Assembly (NCBI RefSeq): GCF_030150155.1
Contig: NZ_JASLGR010000013.1
Coordinates: forward strand, 1-64,000
Source of the DNA: Nocardioides sp.
Lineage (GTDB): Bacteria > Actinomycetota > Actinomycetes > Propionibacteriales > Nocardioidaceae
Reading direction: 5' to 3'
DNA length: 64,000 nucleotides
In this document: positions 28,013-36,265 of the stretch, one piece after another
How the letters are laid out: each line of letters begins with the position of its first letter
Position numbering within the stretch: the stretch's first letter is position 1
Notes under the pieces: model-generated
The model's database searches: none
The model's input: the letters and a program-made list of their open reading frames with translations, nothing else
Told to the model about the DNA's origin: nothing
Translations under genes and position numbers: made by a program

Positions 28013-30127
28013 ATGAGTACCGCCCGCCCCGGCCCACTGGGCCGCCTCGGCCTCGGAGTCCTGCGTCACGGTCGGCTGACCGCGGTGCTGTGGCTGCTGG
28101 TCATCGTCGGCCTCGGCCTGTTCGCCCCACGCGTGGAGAGCTCGCTGTCGGGTGCCGGCTGGCAGGCCAGCGGCTCCGCGTCGGTCCAGGCCCGGCACCT
28201 GGCCGAGGAGCACTTCGGCGGCAACGCCTCCTCCGCGCTCCAGGTCGTCGTGCACAGCGACGCGCCCCTCACCGACGCCGCCGGGCAGAAGGTGCTCGCC
28301 CAGGTCGAGGCGACCCTGCACGCCGATGACCGGATCTCCACCGTGATCGCACCGCAGCCCGGTGCCACCCTCAGCGCCGACGGCACCACCGCGATCGTGA
28401 TCGGTGGCGCCGCGGTCGACACCAACGAGATGGTCAAGGCCGCCGTCGACCTCAAGGAGCCCCTGACCGCCCTGTCGGGCGACGGCATCGAGGTCACTCC
28501 GACCGGCGCCTCCCAGCTCTGGGCCGACTTCAACGCCGCCAACCTCGACGCGATGATGAAGTCCGAGATCATGTCCTGGCCGGTCACCCTGGCCGTCCTG
28601 GTGCTGGCCTTCGGCGCCCTCATCGCCGCCGGACTGCCGCTGCTGCTCACCCTGGCCGGACTGGTCGCCTCGGCCGGCTCCCTGGTGCTGATCAACGAGA
28701 TCGTCCCGGTCTCGATCTGGGCGATGAACTTCGCGATGATGTTCGCCCTCGCCCTCGGGATCGACTACGCCCTCTTCCTCGTCGTGAGGTTCCGCGCCGC
28801 CCGCGCCAAGGCCGGCGCCACCCGGGAGAGCGCCGTCGCCGAGACGATGGACACCGCCGGCAAGGCGGTGCTGCTCTCCGGCCTGACCGTGCTGGTCTCG
28901 CTCTCGGCCGTCGAGATCGTGCCCTCGCCGTCGTTCCGGTCGATGGCCGGCGGCATCATGCTCGCCGTCGTCTTCGTGCTCGCCGCCACCTTGACCCTGC
29001 TGCCGCTGGTGCTGGGCAAGCTCGACACCCGGATCAACAAGCTGGCGCTGCCCTGGACCCGTACGGCCGAGCACCACTCCCCCCGCTTCGCCCGCTGGGG
29101 TGAGCGGCTGTGGCGGCGCCCGTTCCTCTACGGTGCCGGTGCCCTGGTGGTGCTGATCGCCCTGGCCGCCCCGATCCTCGGCCTGCGCACCGCGATGCCC
29201 TCGATCAAGGTGCTCCCCGACGACGCCCCTGCCCGGGTCGGCTACGACCGGGTCCAGGAGGCCTTCGGGCCGGGCACCGCCGGCATGCTCCAGATCGTCG
29301 TCCCCCGTACGTCGGCCGGTGCGGCCGCCGCCGTGGTGAGCGCCGATCCTGGCATCGCCGGGGCAATGCCGGCGACCGAGGCCGTCGACGGGTCGTCGTA
29401 CGCGATGATCCAGGCGGTCCCCACGGTCGACCCGTCCGACCCGGCCCTGGCCCAGACGGTGGAGCGACTGCGCGCCGACCTGCCCGACGACGCCCTGGTC
29501 GGTGGCCCTGCGGTGGAGAACCTCGACCTCAAGGCCCAGCTCGACCACTCCACGCCGCTGGTGATCGGGATCGTGCTCGCGCTCGGCTTCCTGCTGTTGC
29601 TGATCGCCCTGCAGGCGCCCCTGATCGCACTGCTGGGCACCCTGGTCAGCCTGCTCTCCACCGCCGCCGCGTTCGGCGTGGCCCGGCTGGTCTTCCAGGA
29701 CGGGCACCTCTCCGGGCTCTTCGGATTCGAGTCCCAGGGGTTCCTCGACGCCTGGGCGCCGGTCTTCTTCTTCGCGATGATCTTCGCCATCGCGATGGAC
29801 TACACCGTCTTCCTGCTGGCCTCGGCCAAGGAGAACTGGGAGCGCACCGGTGACGCCCGCAGTGCGATGGTCGGGGCGCTGGCCCAGTCCGGGCGGGTGA
29901 TCTTCGCCGCCGGCGCGGTGATGGTGGCGGTCTTCTTCACCTTCTCGCTGTCCGGGCCGCTGCCACCCAAGGAGATGGGCGTCATCCTCGGCGTCGCCGT
30001 CCTGCTGGACGCCTTCGTCGTCCGACTGGTGCTGCTGCCGGTGCTGCTACGGCTGACCGGCCGCGCTGCCTGGGCCTGCCCCGCGTGGCTGCGCCGGATC
30101 CTGCCCAGCATCCGCTTCAGCCACTGA
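28013..30127 (+). CDS. MMPL/RND-family membrane exporter
   Basis: 704 aa with two repeats of one helix, an extracytoplasmic domain and five helices, as in MMPL proteins. MMFALALGIDYALFLVVRFR and MIFAIAMDYTVFLLASAKENW are the paired TM4/TM10 motifs carrying the proton-relay Asp-Tyr. MMPLs export lipids or small molecules; some actinobacterial ones serve thiol or metal stress. AGGAG precedes ATG 28013. Upstream are two CsoR/CstR-like operators, downstream a DUF2892 gene, and these three elements together suggest persulfide or copper control rather than lipid export (inference). Confidence 0.88.
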   Translation: MSTARPGPLGRLGLGVLRHGRLTAVLWLLVIVGLGLFAPRVESSLSGAGWQASGSASVQARHLAEEHFGGNASSALQVVVHSDAPLTDAAGQKVLAQVEATLHADDRISTVIAPQPGATLSADGTTAIVIGGAAVDTNEMVKAAVDLKEPLTALSGDGIEVTPTGASQLWADFNAANLDAMMKSEIMSWPVTLAVLVLAFGALIAAGLPLLLTLAGLVASAGSLVLINEIVPVSIWAMNFAMMFALALGIDYALFLVVRFRAARAKAGATRESAVAETMDTAGKAVLLSGLTVLVSLSAVEIVPSPSFRSMAGGIMLAVVFVLAATLTLLPLVLGKLDTRINKLALPWTRTAEHHSPRFARWGERLWRRPFLYGAGALVVLIALAAPILGLRTAMPSIKVLPDDAPARVGYDRVQEAFGPGTAGMLQIVVPRTSAGAAAAVVSADPGIAGAMPATEAVDGSSYAMIQAVPTVDPSDPALAQTVERLRADLPDDALVGGPAVENLDLKAQLDHSTPLVIGIVLALGFLLLLIALQAPLIALLGTLVSLLSTAAAFGVARLVFQDGHLSGLFGFESQGFLDAWAPVFFFAMIFAIAMDYTVFLLASAKENWERTGDARSAMVGALAQSGRVIFAAGAVMVAVFFTFSLSGPLPPKEMGVILGVAVLLDAFVVRLVLLPVLLRLTGRAAWACPAWLRRILPSIRFSH

Positions 30128-30157
30128 CCCTCCGACCTACCGATCCAGGAGATCCTC

Positions 30158-30373
30158 GTGCACGACTTCAACCTCGACCGCGGCGTGATGCTCGTCGCCG
30201 GCACCGTCACCCTGCTCAGCGCCCTGCTGGCAGCCCTGGTCTCGCCGTGGTGGCTGCTGCTCACCACGTTCGTCGGCCTCAACCTGTTCCAGGCCAGCCT
30301 GACCGGGTTCTGCCCTGCCGCGATCCTGCTCAAGCGCTTCGGCGTCAGGGCCGGGTGCGCGTTCCGGGAATGA
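30158..30373 (+). CDS. DUF2892 small membrane protein
   Basis: 71 aa, two helices. FNLDRGVMLVAGTVTLLSA and WWLLLTTFVGLNLFQASLTGFCPAAIL match the DUF2892 (YgaP membrane-domain) pattern including the GFCP cysteine. Relatives are often fused or adjacent to rhodanese sulfurtransferases and under CstR control. It starts 30 bp after the MMPL stop. Its 3' end overlaps the end of the oppositely transcribed S9 peptidase gene by 29 nt. Confidence 0.82.
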   Translation: MHDFNLDRGVMLVAGTVTLLSALLAALVSPWWLLLTTFVGLNLFQASLTGFCPAAILLKRFGVRAGCAFRE

Positions 30374-32267
30374 ACCGCTCCATCCAGGCGACCAGCGCCT
30401 CGTCATGAGCACGACGCGCTGAGGCGGGGCCGTACGTGCTCCCCTCGTGCGCGCTGCCCGGCAGCACCAGCACCTCGCTCGGCGTACCGACAGCACACAG
30501 CTGACGGTGCATCGACCAGGCCTGGGGCGCCGGGCAGCGCCGGTCCTCGGTCCCGGTGACGAACAGGGTCGGCGTGCGGGCGCCGCGGGAGCGGTACAGC
30601 GGCGACTGGTCGCGGTAGCGCTCGGGCCGGTCCAGGGGCGTGCCGAGCATCTGCTCGGTGAAGAACCGCGGGCCGATGTCGCTGGTGAAGTACATCGAGG
30701 CCAGGTCGGTGACCGGGTTCTCCGCCACCGCGGCACCGAACCGCCGCGTGGTCGCCCCCAGCCAGGCAGCCATGTAGCCGCCGTAGGAGTTGCCCGCGAT
30801 GCCCAGCCGATCGTCGTCGGCCCAGCCGCGGGCGACCGCCTCGTCGACCACCGCGAGCAGGTCACGGCTCGGCCCCTCGGCCCAGTCGCCCTGCACCGAG
30901 GTGGCGAACTCCGTCGAGGTGCCCGTCGAGCCGCGCGGGTTGGCGTAGAGCACGCCGAACCCGGCCTCGACCAGGGCCACGGCGTCCAGGGAGAACGACT
31001 CGCCGTAGGAGTAGTGCGGGCCGCCGTGCACCAGCAGCACCGTCGGCAGCGGGCCGGTGGCCTCGGCCGGACGCAGGAACCAGGCGTCGATCGGCGCGAC
31101 CGCGTCGGTGCTGACCCTGAACCGCTCCACGCTCATCGCGGGGGCCGCCTCGGTGAAGCGCCGCACCACCCGCTCCTCGCCGGTGGCCCAGTCGACGCAC
31201 GCGATCTGCGCCCACTGGTCCGGGGCGATCGTCGCCATCACCAGTCGGCCGTTGCTGAAGCCGACCGGGGTGCAGGTCCGCTCGCCGCCGACGTACGCCG
31301 TCACGGTGACGTCCGACCCGTCGATCCGTGCCAGCGCGATCCCCATCGCGCCCCGGGTGACGGTACGGATCAGGAAGAGGTCCTCGTCCACGGCCAGCAG
31401 CAGCCGGTCGCCGGTGTCGACCAGCTCGGCGGGGTGGTCGCCGTAGACGTCGCCGCCCAGCCCGGGGACCTCACCGGGAACCTCACCGGAGGCCGTGATC
31501 GTGGTCAGGGTGACCACCGGCGGGGCGGTGGCATCGCCCAGGTCGACGCGGTAGAGCTCGGGCTCGGCCCCCGGCGTCGGCTCGAAGACCAGCACCAGCA
31601 GGCAGGTGTCGCTGAGCCACTCCACCGAGAAGGACCGCCCGGCCGGCACGGCTGGCGTCAGCCGGGACCCGTCCAGGCCCAGCACGTGCAGCTGCTGGCC
31701 GCCGATCCGGTCCTCGGGGTCGATCCCGGCCGCTGCAGCGATCCGAGTGGCGTCGGGCGACCAGCGCAGCAGCGACCAGCGCCAGCCGTCGTCGGTCAGG
31801 AGGCGGGGCTCCTCGTCGTCGTGGGCGCCGGCGATCAGCACCTGCGGCGGGGCGTCCAGCGGTCCGAGGCCGTCGAAGTCCAGGTAGGGCCGGGTCCAGC
31901 GGAACGGCTCGGAGCGGTCCACCGGCTGAGCCGTCGCGGCGGTGAAGGCCAGGTGGGCACCGTCGGGCGACCACAGCGGCGCCGAGGCGGCCCCCGCCGA
32001 GCCGGGCAGGGTGCGGCGGCTGCCGTCGGGCTCGCGGAGCACGATCGTGCCGTCCTCGGCGTCGGCGTCGATCCAGGCCAGCCGGCGTCCCCAGGGCGAC
32101 CAGGTGGCGCCGTACCCGGCACCGAGCGGCTCCTCGGTCCCGGTCTCGAGGTCGAGCACGCTGACCTCGATGCCGTCGGGTCCGGCGGTCGACAGGGTCA
32201 GCCAGCGGGCGTCGTAGGTGAGGTCGGCGTGGAGCGGGGCGTGGGCATAGCCGGACGGCAGGGACAT
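30345..32267 (-). CDS. S9 family (prolyl oligopeptidase-like) peptidase
   Basis: 640 aa. An N-terminal beta-propeller (about 1-380, TYDARWL, WSPDGAHL repeats) covers a C-terminal alpha/beta hydrolase. GNSYGGYMAAW holds the catalytic Ser, FVTGTEDRRCP the Asp region, and GSAHEGS the His. No signal peptide, so cytosolic cleavage of imported short peptides is likely. It is the last gene of a tightly packed minus-strand operon, two bases after the XRE regulator. Its partner is the oligopeptide-type ABC transporter. Confidence 0.88.
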   Translation of the reverse strand: MSLPSGYAHAPLHADLTYDARWLTLSTAGPDGIEVSVLDLETGTEEPLGAGYGATWSPWGRRLAWIDADAEDGTIVLREPDGSRRTLPGSAGAASAPLWSPDGAHLAFTAATAQPVDRSEPFRWTRPYLDFDGLGPLDAPPQVLIAGAHDDEEPRLLTDDGWRWSLLRWSPDATRIAAAAGIDPEDRIGGQQLHVLGLDGSRLTPAVPAGRSFSVEWLSDTCLLVLVFEPTPGAEPELYRVDLGDATAPPVVTLTTITASGEVPGEVPGLGGDVYGDHPAELVDTGDRLLLAVDEDLFLIRTVTRGAMGIALARIDGSDVTVTAYVGGERTCTPVGFSNGRLVMATIAPDQWAQIACVDWATGEERVVRRFTEAAPAMSVERFRVSTDAVAPIDAWFLRPAEATGPLPTVLLVHGGPHYSYGESFSLDAVALVEAGFGVLYANPRGSTGTSTEFATSVQGDWAEGPSRDLLAVVDEAVARGWADDDRLGIAGNSYGGYMAAWLGATTRRFGAAVAENPVTDLASMYFTSDIGPRFFTEQMLGTPLDRPERYRDQSPLYRSRGARTPTLFVTGTEDRRCPAPQAWSMHRQLCAVGTPSEVLVLPGSAHEGSTYGPASARRAHDEALVAWMERFIPGTRTRP

Positions 32268-32269
32268 CC

Positions 32270-32815
32270 TCAGTCCTCGGGCAGGGTCAGGAGGGTGAGC
32301 ATGGTGGCAGCGCTCTCACGGGTCTCGTAGGTGTGGGTGAGCGAGCCGTCGAAGCGGACCGCGTCGCCGGGGCCGAGGGTGAGGGTGCGCTCCCCGACGG
32401 TCAGGTAGACGGTGCCGGTGACGACGTACGCGTGCTCGACCGACGCCTTCCCGTGCACGCCGACGCTGCCCTTCTCCCCGGCCCGCAGGACCGACTCGGT
32501 GAACTCGAACCGGCTCCGGTCGTGCATGTCGAACAGCGTCCTGACCCGGGAGTCGTCCGCCCCACGGGCCGGGGCGCGCAGCACCTCGGGTTCCGACAGC
32601 GGCATCCGGGTCAGGTCGGCGAAGGCCAGGTCGAGCGCCTCGGCGATCCGGCTCAGCGCGGCCAGCGTCGCGTTGGCGTCCTCGTGCTCGATCCGCGACA
32701 GCAGCGCCGCGCTCAGCCCGGTGGTGGCGGCCAGGTCGCGCAGGCTCAGGCCCTTGGCCAGGCGTGCGCGCCGCATGTTCTCCGCCACCGCACGGCGGAC
32801 CAGCTGCTCGCTCAT
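32270..32815 (-). CDS. XRE-family regulator with C-terminal cupin domain
   Basis: 181 aa. Helix-turn-helix at about 10-65 (MRRARLAKGLSLRDLAATTGLSAALLSRIE in family terms) and a cupin at about 105-180 (GSVGVHGKASVEHAYVVTG, LGPGDAVRFD). Such proteins sense small ligands and control neighbouring catabolic or transport genes. ATG 32815 overlaps the stop of the ABC ATPase gene by one base, so it is translated within the operon and probably autoregulates it. Confidence 0.85.
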   Translation of the reverse strand: MSEQLVRRAVAENMRRARLAKGLSLRDLAATTGLSAALLSRIEHEDANATLAALSRIAEALDLAFADLTRMPLSEPEVLRAPARGADDSRVRTLFDMHDRSRFEFTESVLRAGEKGSVGVHGKASVEHAYVVTGTVYLTVGERTLTLGPGDAVRFDGSLTHTYETRESAATMLTLLTLPED

Positions 32816-34500
32816 CACGCCACCACCGAGGCGATCAGACGCTGGGTGTACTCGTGCTCGGGTGCGGTCAGGATCTGGTCCATCGACCCCGCCTCGACCA
32901 CCGAGCCGCGCTGCATCACGTAGGCCCGGTCGACCACCTGCCGGGCCACGGCCAGGTCGTGGGTGATCAGCAGCAGGCCGATCCCGAGCCGGGTGCGCAG
33001 GTCGTTGAGCAGGTTGAGCACCTGCGCCTGCACCGAGACGTCGAGCGCCGAGACCGGCTCGTCGCAGATCAGCAGCTCGGGGCGGGGCGCCAGCGCCCGC
33101 GCGATCGCCACCCGTTGCAACTCACCGCCCGACAGCGCTCGCGGCTTCCTCCGGGCGTACGCCGACGGCAGCCCGACCAGCTCCAGCAGCGCCGCCACGT
33201 CGAGGTCGTCCGAGGGTGCGACCCGGAGCGCCTCGCCCAGGGTGGCCCCGATCGTCATCGCCGGGTTGAGGGTCGAGGTCGGGTCCTGGAAGACGATCTG
33301 GGCGCGCTGCGGACCGGGGCGGGTCGAGCCCCAGGTGATCGCTCCGGCGTCGAGCCGTTCGAGGCCCACCAGGGTGCGCGCCAGGGTGGTCTTGCCCGAG
33401 CCGGACTCGCCGACGATGCCGACCGCCTCGCCCGGTGCGACGCGGATCGAGACCCCGTCGAGAGCCGGCGGTGCGTCGGGGGCGAAGCGCCGGAACGCGT
33501 CGGTGACGCTGACCAGGTCCTCGGCGGCCACGGTGTCGGCGGCGACCCCGGTCGCCGGGTCCTCGGCGATGTCGGCGGCGTCACGCAGTGCGGCGACGGT
33601 GCGCTCCCCCGGGGCCAGCGGATGCCAGCAGGCGACCTCGCGCGGCTCCTGCTCGACCCCGGCCAGGGGCGGTGCCTCGGTGCGGCAGCGCTCGTCGGCC
33701 AGCGGGCAGCGGGCGGCGAAGACACAGCCCGTGATCGTCTCGCCCGGGTGCGGCACCGAGCCCGGCATCGTCGGGAGCAGCGCCAGGCGTCGCTCCAACG
33801 GGGGCTCGGAGTCGCGCAGGCCGGCGGTGTAGGGGTGGTGGGGCGCGGCCAGGACCGCACCGGAGGCGCCGGTCTCGACCACGCGACCGGCGTACATCAC
33901 GATCAGGTCGTCGGCCTGGTGCCGGGCCACGGCGAGGTCGTGGGTGATCAGGATGAACGCCATCCGGCGCTCGGCCTGGATCCGGGCGATCAGGTCGAGC
34001 ACCTGGCGCTGGGTGGTGACGTCGAGCGCGGTGGTCGGCTCGTCGCCGATCAGCACGTCCGGGTCCGAGGCCAGTGCGGCCGCCAGGGCGACCCGCTGGC
34101 GCATCCCGCCGGAGAGCTCGAAGGGGTACTGGCCGGCGACCCGCGCCGGCAGGTCGACCTCGGCCAGACGGCGTTCGATCTCGGCCTTGAGCGCACTGCC
34201 CGACAGCCCCGTCAGCGGTGCGGCGATCTGGTCGCCGCAGCGGTGCAGCGGGGACAGGCTGGTGAACGGGTTCTGCAGCAGCAGCCCGACCCGACCGTCG
34301 GTGCTGACCGTGCCGGTCGAGGTCAGGCCGGGCGGCAGCAGACCGGAGACGGCCTTGGCCGACACCGACTTGCCCGAGCCCGACTCACCGACGATGGCGA
34401 TGGTCCGGCCGGGCGCGACCGCGAGGTCGAGGCCGGTCACGATCGGGCCGTGCGGCCCGGTGACGGCGAGGTCGGTGACCTCGAGTCCGGTGAACGTCAT
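32815..34500 (-). CDS. Oligopeptide/dipeptide ABC transporter, fused ATPase (DppD-DppF type)
   Basis: 561 aa with two complete ABC ATPase domains. Each has a Walker A (GESGSGKS, and again GESGSGKTTLA), a signature (LSGGMRQR; LSGGELQRVA), a Walker B (LIGDEPTTALD; LICDEPVSALD) and an H-loop. Domain 1 is followed by the Cys-rich CVFAARCPLADERC of the Opp/Dpp family. It energises import together with the two permeases and the binding protein. It overlaps the upstream permease gene by four bases. Confidence 0.92.
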   Translation of the reverse strand: MTFTGLEVTDLAVTGPHGPIVTGLDLAVAPGRTIAIVGESGSGKSVSAKAVSGLLPPGLTSTGTVSTDGRVGLLLQNPFTSLSPLHRCGDQIAAPLTGLSGSALKAEIERRLAEVDLPARVAGQYPFELSGGMRQRVALAAALASDPDVLIGDEPTTALDVTTQRQVLDLIARIQAERRMAFILITHDLAVARHQADDLIVMYAGRVVETGASGAVLAAPHHPYTAGLRDSEPPLERRLALLPTMPGSVPHPGETITGCVFAARCPLADERCRTEAPPLAGVEQEPREVACWHPLAPGERTVAALRDAADIAEDPATGVAADTVAAEDLVSVTDAFRRFAPDAPPALDGVSIRVAPGEAVGIVGESGSGKTTLARTLVGLERLDAGAITWGSTRPGPQRAQIVFQDPTSTLNPAMTIGATLGEALRVAPSDDLDVAALLELVGLPSAYARRKPRALSGGELQRVAIARALAPRPELLICDEPVSALDVSVQAQVLNLLNDLRTRLGIGLLLITHDLAVARQVVDRAYVMQRGSVVEAGSMDQILTAPEHEYTQRLIASVVA

Positions 34501-35315
34501 CGCTTCTCCCCTGCCGCCGTGAGCCGCTCGCCGACCAGGTCACCGAGCAGGTTGACCAGGGTCGCGGTGATGATGATCAGCAGGCCGGGCACGACCGCGG
34601 CGGCCCAGTTCAGGCCGAGCAGGTCGCGACCGTCGCTGAGCTGACGGCCCCAGTCCGCGTGCCCGGGTCCGATGCCGAGGCCGAGGAAGGAGAGCGCGGA
34701 GATCGAGACGAGGGCGAACGCGACGTTGATCAGCATCGTGGCGAACGCGATCGGGAGCACGTTGGGCACCAGGTGGCGGAACATGATCCGCCACCGCGAC
34801 AGGCCGAGCACCTGGGCCGCCTCGACATAGGGCAGGCCGCGCTGGGCGAGCACCGCTCCCCTGACCATCCGGATGTCGGTGGGCGAGAAGAGCACCACCA
34901 GGACGCCGACGGTGACCCAGTAGCCGCCGTCGATGAGGCCCGCGACCACGATCGCGATCAGGGTCGTCGGCAGGGCCAGCAGGAGGTCGGCGTACTTGGA
35001 CAGGAGCAGGTCCAGCCAGCCGCCGGAGTACCCGGCGATGGTGCCGAGCAGCAGTCCGATCGCCATCGAGCCGAGGGCGATCACGACCGGTCCGACGACG
35101 GCGCTGCGCGCCCCGGCGACGGCCATCTGGAGGACGTCGCGGCCGAGCTGGTCAGTGCCGAACAGGTGTCCGCCGGTGCCCGGCGCGGTGGTGCCGAGCA
35201 GGATGTCCTTGTGGGTCGCGTCGGGCACCAGCAGCCCGGAGAACGCAGCACACACGGCGATCACGACCAGCGGCAGCGCCAGCAGCGAGAGCGTGAGGGT
35301 GGAGGTCCGCTTCAT
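34497..35315 (-). CDS. Oligopeptide-type ABC permease (DppC-like)
   Basis: 272 aa. Six helices, an N-terminal domain with ATHKDILLGTTAPGTGGHLFGTDQLGRDVL, and the EAAxxxG loop as VEAAQVLGLSRWRI for contact with the ATPase. Overlaps both neighbours by 4 nt (ATGA). Forms the translocation channel with the next permease. Confidence 0.9.
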   Translation of the reverse strand: MKRTSTLTLSLLALPLVVIAVCAAFSGLLVPDATHKDILLGTTAPGTGGHLFGTDQLGRDVLQMAVAGARSAVVGPVVIALGSMAIGLLLGTIAGYSGGWLDLLLSKYADLLLALPTTLIAIVVAGLIDGGYWVTVGVLVVLFSPTDIRMVRGAVLAQRGLPYVEAAQVLGLSRWRIMFRHLVPNVLPIAFATMLINVAFALVSISALSFLGLGIGPGHADWGRQLSDGRDLLGLNWAAAVVPGLLIIITATLVNLLGDLVGERLTAAGEKR

Positions 35316-36262
35316 CGGCGTGCTCCTCGGACGCGGGGGTCGATCGCCCAGGTCGCCACATCGACGGCCAGGGCGGTCAGGGCGATCACGGCGGCGGTGA
35401 GCAGGGTGATCGCCTGGACGACGGGGATGTCCTTGAACGTGACCGAGCTGGCCAGCAGCGAGCCCAGGCCGGGCAGCGCGAAGGTCACCTCGACCAGCAG
35501 CGTGCCACCGAAGAAGAACGCGAAGACCAGGCCGAGCGAGGTCACGATCGGGATCGCGGCGTTGCGCAGCACCAGCCGGGCGATGGCCAGCTCGGAGAGC
35601 CGCCGGCTGCGGGCGAAGGTGACGTAGTCCGACCCCAGCTCGCGTACGACGGCGGTGCGGGTGAGCTTGAAGACCAGCGCCCCCGAGGCGAACGCCAGCG
35701 TGATCGCGGGCAGGGTGAGGTGCCAGACCCGGTCGACGAAGCCCTCCCCGAGTCCGAAGACCGGGAAGATCGAGAGCTTCACGCCGAGCAGGTAGAGCAG
35801 CACCAGGCCGATCGCGAAGCTGGGCGCCCCGACGCCGACGAAGGCTGCCCCACCGAGCAGGCGGTCGGAGAGACCACCGGCACGCCAGGCGGCCCAGAAG
35901 CCGGCCGGGACACCGATCACGACGGTGAGCACGAACGCCATCAGGGCGAGCTCCCCGGTGACCCCGGCACGCGAGCCGAGCAGGCTCGTCACCGAGCCGC
36001 CGCTGCGCACCGAGGTGCCGAAGTCGAAGTGCAGCGCGTCACCGAGCCAGCGCAGGTACTGCAGCCAGAACGGGTCGTCGAGGTGATACTGCGCCTTGAT
36101 CGCCGCGAGCGCCTCGGGTGAGGGCGTGCGCGGCCCGAGCAGGTTGCGAGCCGGGTCCCCCGGCGCCATGTAGAGCAGCGTGAAGACGACCAGGGAGAGC
36201 GCCAGCAGCAGGACCACCGTGGCGAGCAGCCGGGCGCCCACGAAGCGCAGCACCGGGGGCAT
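35312..36262 (-). CDS. Oligopeptide-type ABC permease (DppB-like)
   Basis: 316 aa. The N-terminal LLLALSLVVFTLLYMAPGDPA and the ATPase-contact loop DYVTFARSRRLSE are typical of DppB/OppB permeases. Starts 3 bases after the binding-protein stop and overlaps the DppC-like gene by 4 nt. Confidence 0.9.
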   Translation of the reverse strand: MPPVLRFVGARLLATVVLLLALSLVVFTLLYMAPGDPARNLLGPRTPSPEALAAIKAQYHLDDPFWLQYLRWLGDALHFDFGTSVRSGGSVTSLLGSRAGVTGELALMAFVLTVVIGVPAGFWAAWRAGGLSDRLLGGAAFVGVGAPSFAIGLVLLYLLGVKLSIFPVFGLGEGFVDRVWHLTLPAITLAFASGALVFKLTRTAVVRELGSDYVTFARSRRLSELAIARLVLRNAAIPIVTSLGLVFAFFFGGTLLVEVTFALPGLGSLLASSVTFKDIPVVQAITLLTAAVIALTALAVDVATWAIDPRVRGARR

Positions 36263-36265
36263 GCC

